From Saprospiraceae bacterium (GTDB lineage: Bacteria; Bacteroidota; Bacteroidia; Chitinophagales; Saprospiraceae), in contig JARGNR010000043.1 of the NCBI GenBank assembly GCA_029212405.1, positions 1 through 55,882 on the forward strand: DNA of 55,882 nt, written 5' to 3'. Positions 1 through 7,894 of the stretch are shown piece after piece; the first letter of the stretch is position 1; each line of letters opens with the position of its first letter. A program made the translations under genes and the position numbers. The notes under the pieces were generated by a model, which was not told the DNA's origin, ran no database searches, and was given only the letters and a program-made list of their open reading frames with translations.

Positions 1-2
1 CG

Positions 3-248
3 ATTAATGATCATTTATTGGATGGACTGGACACAAGGCTTCTGGATAGACTTAAATGGTTTGCTCAGGGATATTATACGGTTGCTGAGCATGAAGGAAA
101 AATCAGAGTATATAATATGCAATGCGACATGCAGGGCGTCCGAACATTCGGTGAATACAAGGCACCTACGGCATTTTATTATGAGATAAAACCAAAAGAA
201 AATGGACAGTATGACCTGGCTGTAGGAATGCAGATGGCCGACGATTAG
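3..248 (+). CDS. C-terminal fragment of a YdjM-like metal-dependent hydrolase (cut by window edge)
   Basis: The frame is open from the first bases of the window, so the start lies upstream and only about 81 C-terminal residues are seen. The segment with LLDRLKWFAQGYY, followed by a strand-rich tail, resembles the C-terminal region of YdjM/YbcI-type inner-membrane metal-dependent hydrolases, which carry an RFSxGYY-like motif there. The catalytic part is missing, so the call rests on weak local similarity. It lies on the + strand 91 bp before the multicopper oxidase and could be the end of an unrelated upstream gene. Confidence 0.5.
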   Translation: MNDHLLDGLDTRLLDRLKWFAQGYYTVAEHEGKIRVYNMQCDMQGVRTFGEYKAPTAFYYEIKPKENGQYDLAVGMQMADD

Positions 249-297
249 AATAATCAAAATTATGCATTGATTCGTCAAAAAAGTGCACTTTTCTTGG

Positions 298-313
298 CTT
301 AGAATAGTCTAAA
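298..313. promoter_or_regulatory. Candidate DtxR/MntR-like palindrome upstream of the multicopper oxidase
   Basis: The 16 bases CTTAGAATAGTCTAAA contain two perfect half-sites, TTAGA and TCTAA, separated by four bases, 27 bp before the oxidase start. The layout matches the palindrome at 34577-34592 and resembles the one at 15328-15343. Assignment to a DtxR-family metalloregulator is inference from the general box shape (TTWGGnTAnCCWAA-like). Confidence 0.35.
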
Positions 314-339
314 TTTATATTGAAAAATAGATCAAATTG

Positions 340-2037
340 ATGAAAAAAGTTAATGTTATAATTTTCCACCTCATAATCTCTCTAACCGCTTTTGCTCAGT
401 CTCCTCTTTTGATTCCGGATTATATTTCAGGTTCTGAAGTGCAACTGACGCTACAGGAAGGAGAAGTTGAATTGTTTCAAGGTCATCTCACAAAATCAAT
501 TGGATATAATCAAAATATTCTTGGACCCACATTGATATTCGATAAAGGACAAGATGTATCAATCGATGTTGTCAACAAGTTAAATGAACCCACGACTGTA
601 CATTGGCATGGATTGCATGTATCACCAAAAAATGATGGCGGCCCCCACACGATTATAAATCCGGATCACACGTGGTCCCCTGAATTCACAATTCTTGACG
701 AAGCCGCAACCTATTGGTATCACCCTCACTTGCACGAACATACTGAAGAACAAGTAACCAATGGGGCGGCTGGATTTATAATTGTCAGAGATGCCGATGA
801 GGCTGAATTAGAATTGCCCAGAACTTATGGAGTTGATGATATTCCAATTGTAATACAATCAAGAGCTTTTGACTCCGATAATCAATTTATGATGAACACA
901 GCGGCTGATAATATCATACTGTGTAATGCCACTATTGATGCGTTCCTTGATGCTCCTGCGCAGGTCGTAAGATTGAGACTGTTAAATGGGTCAACTGAGC
1001 GATTATATAATCTTGGTTTTTCTGATGATCGCAATTTTTTTCAGATAGCATCGGATGGAGGCTTATTGAATGAACCTGTGTCAATGAATAGACTTGTCCT
1101 TGTACCCGGTGAAAGAGCGGAAATACTGTTGGATCTATCTGGTGATTTAGGAAAATCCCTGACTTTGATTAGTTACGGTTCTGAACTGCCCAATGGATAT
1201 TATGGAGCATCAAATCCAAGTGTTATGCCTATGGGGAATATAGAAGGATATTCTTCTAATAATTTGAATGGAAATGATTTTGAGGTGTTGGATATCAATG
1301 TGATCTCACCCAGTGAAGATGCCGTTTTATCGATTCCTGGTACTTTAGTTAATCACATCCCATATTCAGAAGATGATGTGGATAGGACCAGAAGTCTAGT
1401 CTTTAGTCCTGGTCAAATGGGACCACATGGAATGGTAAATGGACCATTCAGTATAAACAATCAAAGTTTTGATTTGAATGTGATTAATGAAGAAGTATTG
1501 TTCGAGAATACAGAGATATGGGAATTAAGGAATATGACTGCAATCGCTCATCCTTTTCATATTCATGATGTACAATTCTACATTTTAGATATCAATGGGA
1601 GTATACCGTCGGCGTCAATGCGAGGAAGGAAAGATGTGGTTATTGTGCCGCCCATGGGAGGTACGGTTCGGATCATCATGCGATTTGATGATTTTGCAGA
1701 TATTGAAACACCTTACATGTATCATTGTCATATGTTGAGTCATGAAGATGATGGAATGATGGGGCAGTTTTTAGTACTACCGCTGACAACAAACGAAATT
1801 AATTTAGATCCTTCAATAGTGACTTGTTCTCCGAATCCAGCTACAAACTTTATGAGGATCACAGGAGCACCTCAAGCAAATTTGAAGATATACGACATAC
1901 GCGGAAATATGGTCAGGGATGAAAGTAGAATAAGGGAGGATCAGGAAATAAATATTAATAATTTGGAGCCAGGGATTTATATCCTTACCATAGAAAGTGA
2001 CAAGTTTAAAAACAGCCTAAAACTGATGAAGTTATAA
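340..2037 (+). CDS. Multicopper oxidase with T9SS C-terminal sorting domain
   Basis: A secreted CotA/CueO/SufI-type multicopper oxidase. It probably oxidises Cu(I) or organic substrates outside the inner membrane using type 1, 2 and 3 copper sites. A signal peptide ends near AFAQS (about residue 20). The four copper-binding blocks are visible: HWHGLH (near residue 88), WYHPHLHEH (near 128), HPFHIH (near 405) and YHCHMLSHEDDGMM (near 463), the last giving the Cys, His and Met ligands of the type 1 site. The last 75 or so residues (NPATNFMRI, then LKIYDIRG) form a type A T9SS sorting domain, implying outer-membrane translocation. ATG at 340 is preferred over the in-frame TTG at 337. It heads the copper region and is followed by a DUF5676 gene. 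Family confidence is high, substrate unknown. Confidence 0.93.
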   Translation: MKKVNVIIFHLIISLTAFAQSPLLIPDYISGSEVQLTLQEGEVELFQGHLTKSIGYNQNILGPTLIFDKGQDVSIDVVNKLNEPTTVHWHGLHVSPKNDGGPHTIINPDHTWSPEFTILDEAATYWYHPHLHEHTEEQVTNGAAGFIIVRDADEAELELPRTYGVDDIPIVIQSRAFDSDNQFMMNTAADNIILCNATIDAFLDAPAQVVRLRLLNGSTERLYNLGFSDDRNFFQIASDGGLLNEPVSMNRLVLVPGERAEILLDLSGDLGKSLTLISYGSELPNGYYGASNPSVMPMGNIEGYSSNNLNGNDFEVLDINVISPSEDAVLSIPGTLVNHIPYSEDDVDRTRSLVFSPGQMGPHGMVNGPFSINNQSFDLNVINEEVLFENTEIWELRNMTAIAHPFHIHDVQFYILDINGSIPSASMRGRKDVVIVPPMGGTVRIIMRFDDFADIETPYMYHCHMLSHEDDGMMGQFLVLPLTTNEINLDPSIVTCSPNPATNFMRITGAPQANLKIYDIRGNMVRDESRIREDQEININNLEPGIYILTIESDKFKNSLKLMKL

Positions 2038-2044
2038 ACAAATA

Positions 2045-2066
2045 TAGTCTGGATTGATTCAGACTA
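2045..2066 (+). terminator. Hairpin between the oxidase and the DUF5676 gene
   Basis: TAGTCTG and CAGACTA form a perfect 7-bp stem with an 8-nt loop, 8 bp after the oxidase stop codon. No U-tract follows, so it may be an attenuator or mRNA-stabilising hairpin rather than a strong terminator. Confidence 0.35.
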
Positions 2067-2090
2067 AATTCAAAAATAAAACTTTACACT

Positions 2091-2360
2091 ATGGAACAAA
2101 TAAATGCGAAACGGTTCGGGATTGCTTCAGGGTTAACATCAGTAATAATATATGTAGCTTGTTTTCTCGTCATGCTAATTCTGGGTAAGGATGGATTGGT
2201 TAAGTTGTCCAATTTACTTTTTCATGGAATGGACTTTTCTAATATTATTCGAATGGATATTCCATTTTCCGAAAGCTTGATTGGATTGATCTTGTCCTTT
2301 CTTTTTTGGGGTGGTACCGGATTTTTACTGGCCATCACCTATAATAGATTAAAGTCATAA
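2091..2360 (+). CDS. DUF5676-family small membrane protein (copy 1)
   Basis: An 89-residue protein with two hydrophobic segments (about residues 12-35 and 62-83) flanking a conserved loop, HGMDFSNIIRMDIP. This loop is the signature of DUF5676 proteins, which are common beside copper and heavy-metal resistance genes in Bacteroidota. The function is unknown and the protein is predicted to sit in the inner membrane. A second copy at 7346-7621 has the matching loop HGLDTSSIIRMDVP. It lies 53 bp after the multicopper oxidase and 40 bp before an ATPase, on the same strand, so co-transcription is plausible. Confidence 0.8.
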   Translation: MEQINAKRFGIASGLTSVIIYVACFLVMLILGKDGLVKLSNLLFHGMDFSNIIRMDIPFSESLIGLILSFLFWGGTGFLLAITYNRLKS

Positions 2361-2399
2361 AGGCTGAGATAGCTCATGAAATATGCAACTTAACATATA

Positions 2400-2933
2400 A
2401 TGAATAGGATTGAAACAAACTGGTATGTGATCACAGGTGGTCCTTGTACGGGGAAAACAACCATGGTAAACATGCTCTCTGAAAGAGGCTATAAGACGAC
2501 TATAGAACATGCAAGGCACTATATCGATACACAAAAAGATCAGGGAGAGACCGTTGAAGCAATAAGAGAAAATAAGCGTCAATTTCAGACGGGAATATTA
2601 AAAATGCAGATTGAAGAAGAACAAGGACTTGACCCGAATGAAATTGTTTTTCTGGATCGAGCAATACCGGATGCAGAGGCCTACTATAATTTTCTTGGGC
2701 TGGAATACGATGACTTATTGATCGATGCAATGGGGCAGTATTGCTACAAGAAAGTGTTTATTCTGGATCGCTTGCCATTGATTCAGGATTATGCCAGAAG
2801 AGAGGATGAAAGTGAACAAATTCGTATTCATAATCTCATCATCAAGGTATATGAGTATGAACCTTGCCCGGTTTTTTATGTACCGGTCCTTGATCCGGAA
2901 AGTAGGGTGCAATTGATTTTGGATAATTTATAA
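2400..2933 (+). CDS. Small P-loop ATPase/kinase, AAA_28-like
   Basis: A 177-residue cytoplasmic protein with a Walker A motif at about residues 12-19 (GGPCTGKT). A hydrophobic strand ending in aspartate, EIVFLDRAIPDAEAYY (about residues 80-95), could be Walker B. This pattern is typical of AAA_28 (NadR-like/nucleotide kinase-like) single-domain ATPases. The substrate is unknown. Nothing ties it mechanistically to copper, although it sits between copper-associated genes. Start is ATG at 2400. The length fits the family, so the protein looks intact. Confidence 0.75.
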   Translation: MNRIETNWYVITGGPCTGKTTMVNMLSERGYKTTIEHARHYIDTQKDQGETVEAIRENKRQFQTGILKMQIEEEQGLDPNEIVFLDRAIPDAEAYYNFLGLEYDDLLIDAMGQYCYKKVFILDRLPLIQDYARREDESEQIRIHNLIIKVYEYEPCPVFYVPVLDPESRVQLILDNL

Positions 2934-2990
2934 GCCTTTGAACCCAATTAATTTATAAATCCGGAATAATAAGAACCAAAAAAAATAATT

Positions 2991-3143
2991 ATGAAGAATA
3001 ACAGAAATAACGGTTCAAAAATACATAGTCACTTTAATGATTTAGGTGCTTTATCAGACTTTTTGATTTGGTTAATGCACTTTCATAACTTAGGATCTAA
3101 TTCTATTCATAGAAGGTCTAAATCATACAGAGAAATGATCTAA
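2991..3143 (+). CDS. Possible small protein of 50 residues
   Basis: A short ORF starting MKNNRNNGSKIHSHFND and ending at TAA 3141-3143. It has an Asn-rich basic start, several histidines (H13, H15 and an MHFH patch) and a short hydrophobic stretch. It fills the gap between the ATPase and the cysteine-rich protein. I do not recognise a family. It may be a real small histidine-containing protein or chance. Confidence 0.3.
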   Translation: MKNNRNNGSKIHSHFNDLGALSDFLIWLMHFHNLGSNSIHRRSKSYREMI

Positions 3144-3214
3144 ATCATCGTGTTTTTTAGGCCTTATATTTAACTTTAAGAGACAAATACCTATCAAAAT
3201 ACAGATACGTAAGA

Positions 3215-3637
3215 ATGATCTACAGATTAATTCATATAATTCTAGCTTTTTCAGTTTTCCTTAGTTCAGCCGGCTTTTGGACGAATAATCACTATTGCCA
3301 AAATGAACAGACTGGATCAAGTATTTTTGTAATTCTTGGAAGTTGCTGTTCGAGTGAATCAGCTCCTTGTTCGGCAGAGAAAACAAGTTGTGGCGTTGAA
3401 GATCATAAAGATAAATGTTGCGATAATAAATCAGAATTTCACAAACTGGATCAGGATCAGTTATTATCTATTACTGAGTTCAAATCATTTGAAGAGCATG
3501 AATCCTTCAATGATTTTCTTCATTCCAATGAAAGACACCTTCCAATAGTAAATAGACATAATTATAAACACTATAAATACGTGCCGCCGCTCATTGTGTT
3601 TGATTACCAAGTTCGGTTACAAACATTTCTATGCTAG
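3215..3637 (+). CDS. Cysteine-rich secreted protein, HYC_CC_PP family
   Basis: A 140-residue protein with an N-terminal signal or membrane segment (residues 1-22), then NHYC, a CC pair (residues 44-45), several single cysteines and a second CC pair (near residues 69-70), and a C-terminal YVPPLIVF. The ordered HYC, CC and PP motifs define the Bacteroidota HYC_CC_PP family, which often lies beside copper and heavy-metal exporters. A thiol-based periplasmic metal-binding role is inference. Its stop codon overlaps the first of three hairpins leading into a structured region upstream of the Met-rich lipoprotein. Confidence 0.75.
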   Translation: MIYRLIHIILAFSVFLSSAGFWTNNHYCQNEQTGSSIFVILGSCCSSESAPCSAEKTSCGVEDHKDKCCDNKSEFHKLDQDQLLSITEFKSFEEHESFNDFLHSNERHLPIVNRHNYKHYKYVPPLIVFDYQVRLQTFLC

Positions 3638-3698
3638 CCCTTCTAGCATAAAGTCAAAACACTTCTTGTTTTGACTGATCTTTCCCTTTTCTGGGAAA
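3631..3698 (+). terminator. Three consecutive perfect hairpins after the HYC_CC_PP gene
   Basis: Three stems follow each other: ATGCTAG/CTAGCAT (3631-3649, overlapping the stop codon), a 9-bp stem AGTCAAAAC/GTTTTGACT (3652-3676), and TTTCCC/GGGAAA (3681-3698). A short pyrimidine stretch follows the second stem. They probably act as transcription terminators separating the upstream gene from the next unit. Confidence 0.5.
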
Positions 3699-3725
3699 TC
3701 TATATTCCTTTTTAATAATTATTAG

Positions 3726-3842
3726 TGAATAGTAAGAAACGGAGATATCCTTATGTGTAAGGGACGCCATGATAAATAGTATCATTATATGGCTAGACCT
3801 TAGTTCAGCCCTATAGTAGCCAAAGTTTACTCACACTATTCA
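3726..3842 (+). ncRNA. Candidate multibranched structured leader before the Met-rich lipoprotein gene
   Basis: An outer 8-bp stem TGAATAGT (3726-3733)/ACTATTCA (3835-3842) encloses CCTT/AAGG around ATGTGT, ATGATA/TATCAT with a 5-nt loop, and TGGCTA/TAGCCA spanning 21 nt. The nested helices, ending 16 bp before the ATG at 3859, look like a folded 5' leader such as a riboswitch or protein-binding leader. I do not recognise a known riboswitch consensus. The structure is seen in the sequence, the regulatory role is inference. Confidence 0.45.
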
Positions 3843-3858
3843 GTTTAAAAAATAAATC

Positions 3859-4332
3859 ATGAAAAATAAATTTTTTCTCATGGTAATGGCGAGTACGCTA
3901 TTGCTAATGATAAGCTGCAATAATGCAGTGAATATTGACCAAATATTAAAAGATGACAATACTCGAAATGAGGTGTTTGATAAAATAGCTGCTGACCATG
4001 AAATGATGACTGGTTTCATGGAAGTAATGATGAAAGACAATCATGCCAAAATGATGATGAAAGGCAATAAGGGAATGAAAGATATGATGATGGGTGATGG
4101 CAATATGATGAGTATGATGAAAGACAAACCTGAGATGATGAAATCCATGATGGCAGAAATGATGAAAGATGGAAAAATGATGGGTAACATGATGAAGATG
4201 ATGAAAGAACAGGGAATGATGAGCGAAGAATGTATGGAATCTTGTATGAAAATGATGGAAGATAAGGGAATGAAAACGGATGTAAAAATGGACGAAAACA
4301 AAGAAAGTAACCACAATTCTCATAACCATTAA
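3859..4332 (+). CDS. Methionine-rich lipoprotein, putative periplasmic copper binder
   Basis: A 157-residue protein with a lipoprotein signal (LLLMISC, Cys at residue 20). The mature part is dominated by MM, MMM and MxxM clusters: about 40 of 157 residues are methionine. The tail has two cysteines (ECMESC) and ends in HNSHNH. Such thioether arrays bind Cu(I) in PcoE/CopA-like copper proteins, so copper buffering at the periplasmic face is the likely role (inference). The regular spacing of MMK repeats suggests expansion of a short unit. It is followed 12 bp later by a SHOCT-domain gene. The - strand frame here also yields a His/Phe-rich shadow ORF that should be ignored. Confidence 0.75.
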   Translation: MKNKFFLMVMASTLLLMISCNNAVNIDQILKDDNTRNEVFDKIAADHEMMTGFMEVMMKDNHAKMMMKGNKGMKDMMMGDGNMMSMMKDKPEMMKSMMAEMMKDGKMMGNMMKMMKEQGMMSEECMESCMKMMEDKGMKTDVKMDENKESNHNSHNH

Positions 4333-4344
4333 AATAAAAAAGCC

Positions 4345-4557
4345 ATGATGATTTTTTGGATTTTTATTATAGCGATTGGCATTTGGGCGATATGGTATTT
4401 TGAAAAAAGTCATAATAGTATATCCAAACAATTGTCAAAGAATACATCGATCGAAATATTGAAACGCCGATTTGCAAAAGGCGAAATTACTGAAGAAGAG
4501 TACGACGAAAAAAGGGCTGTACTCGAAGAAGACGAATATTTAAATACTCACCCATGA
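4345..4557 (+). CDS. Small membrane protein with SHOCT domain
   Basis: A 70-residue protein with one N-terminal transmembrane helix (residues 2-20) and a C-terminal SHOCT-type domain: EILKRRFAKGEITEEEYDEK fits the short C-terminal domain consensus (LK-R-AKGEI-EEY). SHOCT proteins are small membrane-anchored oligomerisation or interaction modules, often found in copper-resistance loci. The start ATGATG at 4345 lies 12 bp after the Met-rich lipoprotein, so both probably share an mRNA. Confidence 0.75.
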   Translation: MMIFWIFIIAIGIWAIWYFEKSHNSISKQLSKNTSIEILKRRFAKGEITEEEYDEKRAVLEEDEYLNTHP

Positions 4558-4591
4558 GAAGGTGTAACCTTTTCTTGAAAACATTAATCAA

Positions 4592-5020
4592 ATGAAAAGA
4601 TATATTTTTTATAAAAGACAACCAGCCTTGTTCACTTTCCTGATTTTCTTTTTTCTGATAATTGGCGGGACTCCGCAAAATCAAGTCTTTGGACAAAATG
4701 GAGATTGGTCTGCACCGGAAAGTGCCGACAATATCACAAATCCATATCAAGGAATGGAAAGTGCAACCCTTGCCGGCAAGAAGCTTTACAAACAATATTG
4801 TGCTATTTGCCATGGAAATAAAGGGAAAGGTGATGGAGTGGCTGGAATGGCATTAAAACCTCGCCCATCTAATTTTAAAAAAGACATAGTTCAGAATCAA
4901 ACGGATGGAGCCATCTATTGGAAATTGACAGAAGGGAAAGCACCAATGGCTTCTTACAAAGAAACTTTAACCAGAAAACAGCGGTGGCAATTGGTCAATT
5001 TTATCAGATCGTTGAATTAA
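4592..5020 (+). CDS. Monohaem c-type cytochrome, secreted
   Basis: A 142-residue periplasmic cytochrome c. An N-terminal hydrophobic signal (about residues 12-35, ending near VFGQ) precedes a class I cytochrome domain with haem motif CAICH (residues 70-74) and GKGDG just after it. A methionine in APMASY is a candidate axial ligand and the C-terminal helix QRWQLVNFIRSL is typical. It probably carries electrons between envelope redox proteins, perhaps linked to the porin and second cytochrome downstream. 27 bp separate it from the next gene. Confidence 0.85.
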   Translation: MKRYIFYKRQPALFTFLIFFFLIIGGTPQNQVFGQNGDWSAPESADNITNPYQGMESATLAGKKLYKQYCAICHGNKGKGDGVAGMALKPRPSNFKKDIVQNQTDGAIYWKLTEGKAPMASYKETLTRKQRWQLVNFIRSLN

Positions 5021-5047
5021 TTTTTTAACCGAATAAAATCAATATGT

Positions 5048-6274
5048 ATGAAAAATCGATATTTAGTTTTCTTCTTGTTTTTGATGTTTTCTTTAGTATC
5101 TCAAAAGTCAGATGCACAAGAAGTGCAATCAACTGATGAGATTCAAAAATTAAAACAGGAGATAGAACATCTTAAAAACGAGAGTGAGACATATAAGCCG
5201 GGAAAGAGTAATTTTTTATTGAGAGGATATGCTCATTCAGGATTACAAATTACAGATGAAGAGTTCAGCTTTGTAGGAGGATCGTTTAATCCCTTATTCA
5301 TCTACAAACAATCTGACCGGTTGTTATTTGAAAGTGAATGGGAATTAGAACTGACGGGAGGAGAAGTGGAACTGGCGATTGAGTATGCCAATATGTCTTA
5401 TCTGCTTTCTAAAAATCTGACTTTTAGAGCCGGTAAAATATTAGTGCCTTTCGGAATTTTTGTTCCCAATCTTCACCCAGCCTGGATTCACAAGTTCTCT
5501 GCAGCACCATTAGGAGCAGGGCATGATGGGATTATACCAACCAATGACATTGGTTTGGAGTTGAGAGGAGGTTCGTATTTAGGTGATTTTAAAGTCAACT
5601 ATTCTTTCTATGCTGTAAATGGTTCGCAATTGAATGATGGTGAGGAGAATCCTGAAGAAGCAGGAATTCTTCATCATGCAATTTTTCCTGACAATAATAA
5701 AGGAAAAACTATAGGTAGTAGAATAGGATTTTTTCCATTTTCTGATTCTAGTCTGGAATTAGGATTCTCCGGAATGTATGGAAAGGTGGGAGCAAAAGAA
5801 ACTGAGATGGAAGATATTACTGCTTTGCATTATGCTTTTGACTTTTCTTATGTCAAAACATTATCCTCCTTAAGTAGTGTACTTGATTTGAAAGGACAAT
5901 TTTCGGCTGTCAATGTGGATGATGCCAACTATCCCTTTCATGAAAATCCGGACGACTTAATCACTTTTGACAACAATAGCTCCACTTGGTTTGCTCAGGC
6001 TTCTTTGCGTCCTGCTCTGGCCGAAAATAATTTTGTCCGTAGTCTTGAATTCGCCGGACGTTATTCGACTTTGAAAACACCTGAAGGATCTGAATGGGAG
6101 ACTGATCAAACTCAAATCGATTTAGGAATTAATTACTGGATAGATTGGCGAACTGTATTTAAAATGAGTTACAGAATCAGCAATGGAGCTGCCGATGAAC
6201 ATGATGAAGAACCAGATGGCCATGGAGGAGCAGAAGGAAATGCTTTCTTTTTTCATTGGGCAATAGGATTCTAA
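5048..6274 (+). CDS. Outer-membrane porin-like beta-barrel protein
   Basis: A 408-residue protein with a signal peptide (to about residue 24), a short coiled-coil segment (EIQKLKQEIEHLKNE, about residues 31-45) and then alternating amphipathic strands with aromatic girdles, resembling OprO/OprP-type or DcaP-like trimeric porins. It ends in an aromatic residue (HWAIGF), as outer-membrane barrels do, preceded by an Asp/His/Glu-rich stretch (DEHDEEPDGHGG). The cargo is unknown, and its position between two cytochromes in the copper region suggests metal or small-anion passage. A barrel of similar size lies at 31698-32894. Confidence 0.75.
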   Translation: MKNRYLVFFLFLMFSLVSQKSDAQEVQSTDEIQKLKQEIEHLKNESETYKPGKSNFLLRGYAHSGLQITDEEFSFVGGSFNPLFIYKQSDRLLFESEWELELTGGEVELAIEYANMSYLLSKNLTFRAGKILVPFGIFVPNLHPAWIHKFSAAPLGAGHDGIIPTNDIGLELRGGSYLGDFKVNYSFYAVNGSQLNDGEENPEEAGILHHAIFPDNNKGKTIGSRIGFFPFSDSSLELGFSGMYGKVGAKETEMEDITALHYAFDFSYVKTLSSLSSVLDLKGQFSAVNVDDANYPFHENPDDLITFDNNSSTWFAQASLRPALAENNFVRSLEFAGRYSTLKTPEGSEWETDQTQIDLGINYWIDWRTVFKMSYRISNGAADEHDEEPDGHGGAEGNAFFFHWAIGF

Positions 6275-6300
6275 ATTTTTTAACAAGAAAAACAATTAAA

Positions 6301-6570
6301 ATGAAAAAGATACCAATCATCATTTTTTTATTCACACTACTTGTGATGATAGCAATCATAAGTAGCTGTCGATCCACCAGTTCTTTGGCGGAGGCTAAAT
6401 CAGGTGCTCAACTTTGGGGTGAAAATTGTCTAAGATGCCATAATTCTCCATCACCTGAATCATTCAGCGATGAAGCGTGGGATGTAGCAGTGATGCACAT
6501 GCGTATAAGAGCAAACTTGACAGAACCAGAAGCTGTGAAAATTGCAAAATTTTTAAAAACAGCAAATTAA
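6301..6570 (+). CDS. Small lipoprotein cytochrome c
   Basis: An 89-residue protein starting MKKIPIIIFLF at the ATG at 6301. An in-frame start at 6256 overlaps the porin end and is less likely. The signal ends in a lipobox (AIISSC) and is followed by one haem-binding motif CLRCH and C-terminal helices (EAVKIAKFLKTAN). It is shorter than a full cytochrome domain and resembles small haem lipoproteins of Bacteroidota electron-transfer clusters. It is probably anchored in a membrane facing the periplasm and works with the cytochrome at 4592-5020. Confidence 0.75.
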   Translation: MKKIPIIIFLFTLLVMIAIISSCRSTSSLAEAKSGAQLWGENCLRCHNSPSPESFSDEAWDVAVMHMRIRANLTEPEAVKIAKFLKTAN

Positions 6571-6596
6571 TTTATTAATAAACAAAATTTTAAATC

Positions 6597-7043
6597 ATGA
6601 AATCTAAATATTTAATTATCGCATTAGGCACCCTCTTATTTTTTTCTTGTATGGATGAGGAAGATCATGTTGAGGTATTATCAGAAAGTGACAAAATAGC
6701 ACTTGAGGGAATGGAAAAAAGTTATGAAGCGGCAATACGCTATAATGATTCTTTGACCATGTGTATTAATGAATCATTGAATTGTGATTCGGCAACAATG
6801 GCTCACTACGATGACATGTTTCATCAGTTTGATGATATGTTCAATCTCCATCATGAAAATTTCAGTCATAATAATGTTGATGATGACCATCATCATCCTG
6901 ACGGCCAGACTGTCTGGCATGGCAATATGATGGGGCATGAAGAAAATCCTGATGGGGAACACAATGAGTATGAGCACAATAATGAGTCATTTGAAATGAT
7001 GATGCATTTGAGAGAATTGCATGATGAGATTCATCCCGAATGA
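6597..7043 (+). CDS. His-rich lipoprotein, putative metal binder
   Basis: A 148-residue lipoprotein (TLLFFSC lipobox, Cys at residue 18). The mature part is acidic and rich in histidine and methionine (DDDHHHPDG, WHGNMMGHEENPDGEH, HNNESFEMMMHLRELHDEIH), a composition suited to binding Cu or Zn. I do not recognise a named family. It lies 27 bp after the cytochrome lipoprotein and is followed by a 13-bp perfect hairpin, so it probably ends the operon starting near 3859. Confidence 0.6.
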   Translation: MKSKYLIIALGTLLFFSCMDEEDHVEVLSESDKIALEGMEKSYEAAIRYNDSLTMCINESLNCDSATMAHYDDMFHQFDDMFNLHHENFSHNNVDDDHHHPDGQTVWHGNMMGHEENPDGEHNEYEHNNESFEMMMHLRELHDEIHPE

Positions 7044-7070
7044 TTTGGAATCTTTTAAAGAGACTTAAAT

Positions 7071-7109
7071 CCTACTCACTTTTTATTGAAGTTTTAAAAA
7101 GTGAGTAGG
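7071..7109. terminator. 13-bp perfect inverted repeat (terminator-like)
   Basis: CCTACTCACTTTT (7071-7083) pairs perfectly with AAAAGTGAGTAGG (7097-7109) around a 13-nt loop, 28 bp after the His-rich lipoprotein. The stem carries its own T-run in the left arm. The right arm is not followed by Ts, so it may be a weak terminator or mRNA 3'-end stabiliser. Confidence 0.55.
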
Positions 7110-7146
7110 CAAAGTCAATATATCGTAGACTTTAAATGAAAAATAT

Positions 7147-7365
7147 ATGAAACGTAATCACATGTTTTGGATGATCATAGGGTGTACTGTTCCCTTGTTG
7201 CTGATTTTTTTAGCTCCAGCTTTTGGCCTGGGCGGAAATGCATCCTTATTCCTTTTTGTAGTAGCAATGTTTGCTATTCATCTCATAATGCCTCATGGGC
7301 ATGGAGGAAATAACCACAATTCTTCACTTTCAAAAAATCAAGAAAATGAACAGCATCAACATTAG
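7147..7365 (+). CDS. Small membrane protein, DUF2933-like
   Basis: A 72-residue protein with two transmembrane helices (about residues 6-27 and 32-50) and a hydrophilic tail rich in His, Asn and Gln (MPHGHGGNNHN and EQHQH). The MFWMIIGCTVPLLLIFL start and MPHGHGG tail resemble DUF2933-type proteins that accompany metal-transport operons. The function is unknown and the His-rich tail suggests metal contact. It overlaps the following DUF5676 gene by 20 bp, implying translational coupling. Confidence 0.6.
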   Translation: MKRNHMFWMIIGCTVPLLLIFLAPAFGLGGNASLFLFVVAMFAIHLIMPHGHGGNNHNSSLSKNQENEQHQH

Positions 7366-7621
7366 AAAATTTGGATTCGCTACAGGTGCAACAGGTGTAA
7401 TACTTTACTTCGGTTGTGTCCTCTTAATGCTTACAGTAGGGCAGGAGGGAACGGTCCAGTTTTTCAATAATCTGCTTCATGGCCTGGATACATCTTCGAT
7501 TATTCGAATGGACGTTCCGATTCAGGAAGTATTTTATGGAATTGTTCAAACCTTTGCCCTGGGTTGGCTTGTAGGGGCTTGTATAGCAGGGATTTACAAT
7601 TTTAGTTTAAAGAGAAAATAA
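7346..7621 (+). CDS. DUF5676-family small membrane protein (copy 2)
   Basis: A 91-residue protein starting MNSINIRKFGFATG at the ATG at 7346. The longer in-frame start at 7295 lies inside the upstream gene and adds residues not seen in the family. Two hydrophobic helices flank the conserved HGLDTSSIIRMDVP loop. It is a paralogue of 2091-2360 with clear similarity along the full length. The function is unknown. The 273 bp after it show only small hairpins and no gene. Confidence 0.8.
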   Translation: MNSINIRKFGFATGATGVILYFGCVLLMLTVGQEGTVQFFNNLLHGLDTSSIIRMDVPIQEVFYGIVQTFALGWLVGACIAGIYNFSLKRK

Positions 7622-7894
7622 CCTGATTTCTAACCTCTCAAGTATGAAAATTACAAATGAAGTTTAGGCGGATTAAGAAAGTTTCTTTTTCGAAGACTAT
7701 TCAGAAGACAATTTGATGGATGACAAAATTGCCATCCGATGGCTATAAATAGTGTAATGATTACCAGTCATTGTACTCACATGACTTATACAGCTTTTTT
7801 GAAAAATTATAGCCTGAGACGACGATTTGTGATTTGGAATGATTTGAGATAGGAATAGAAAATTATAATGAATTAACCCTTAAAAAATATAGTT

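Noticed and set aside
3946-4431. 161-residue His/Phe-rich - strand ORF
   Set aside because: It is the antisense reading of the Met-rich gene (ATG-rich codons read as CAT) and has no separate support.
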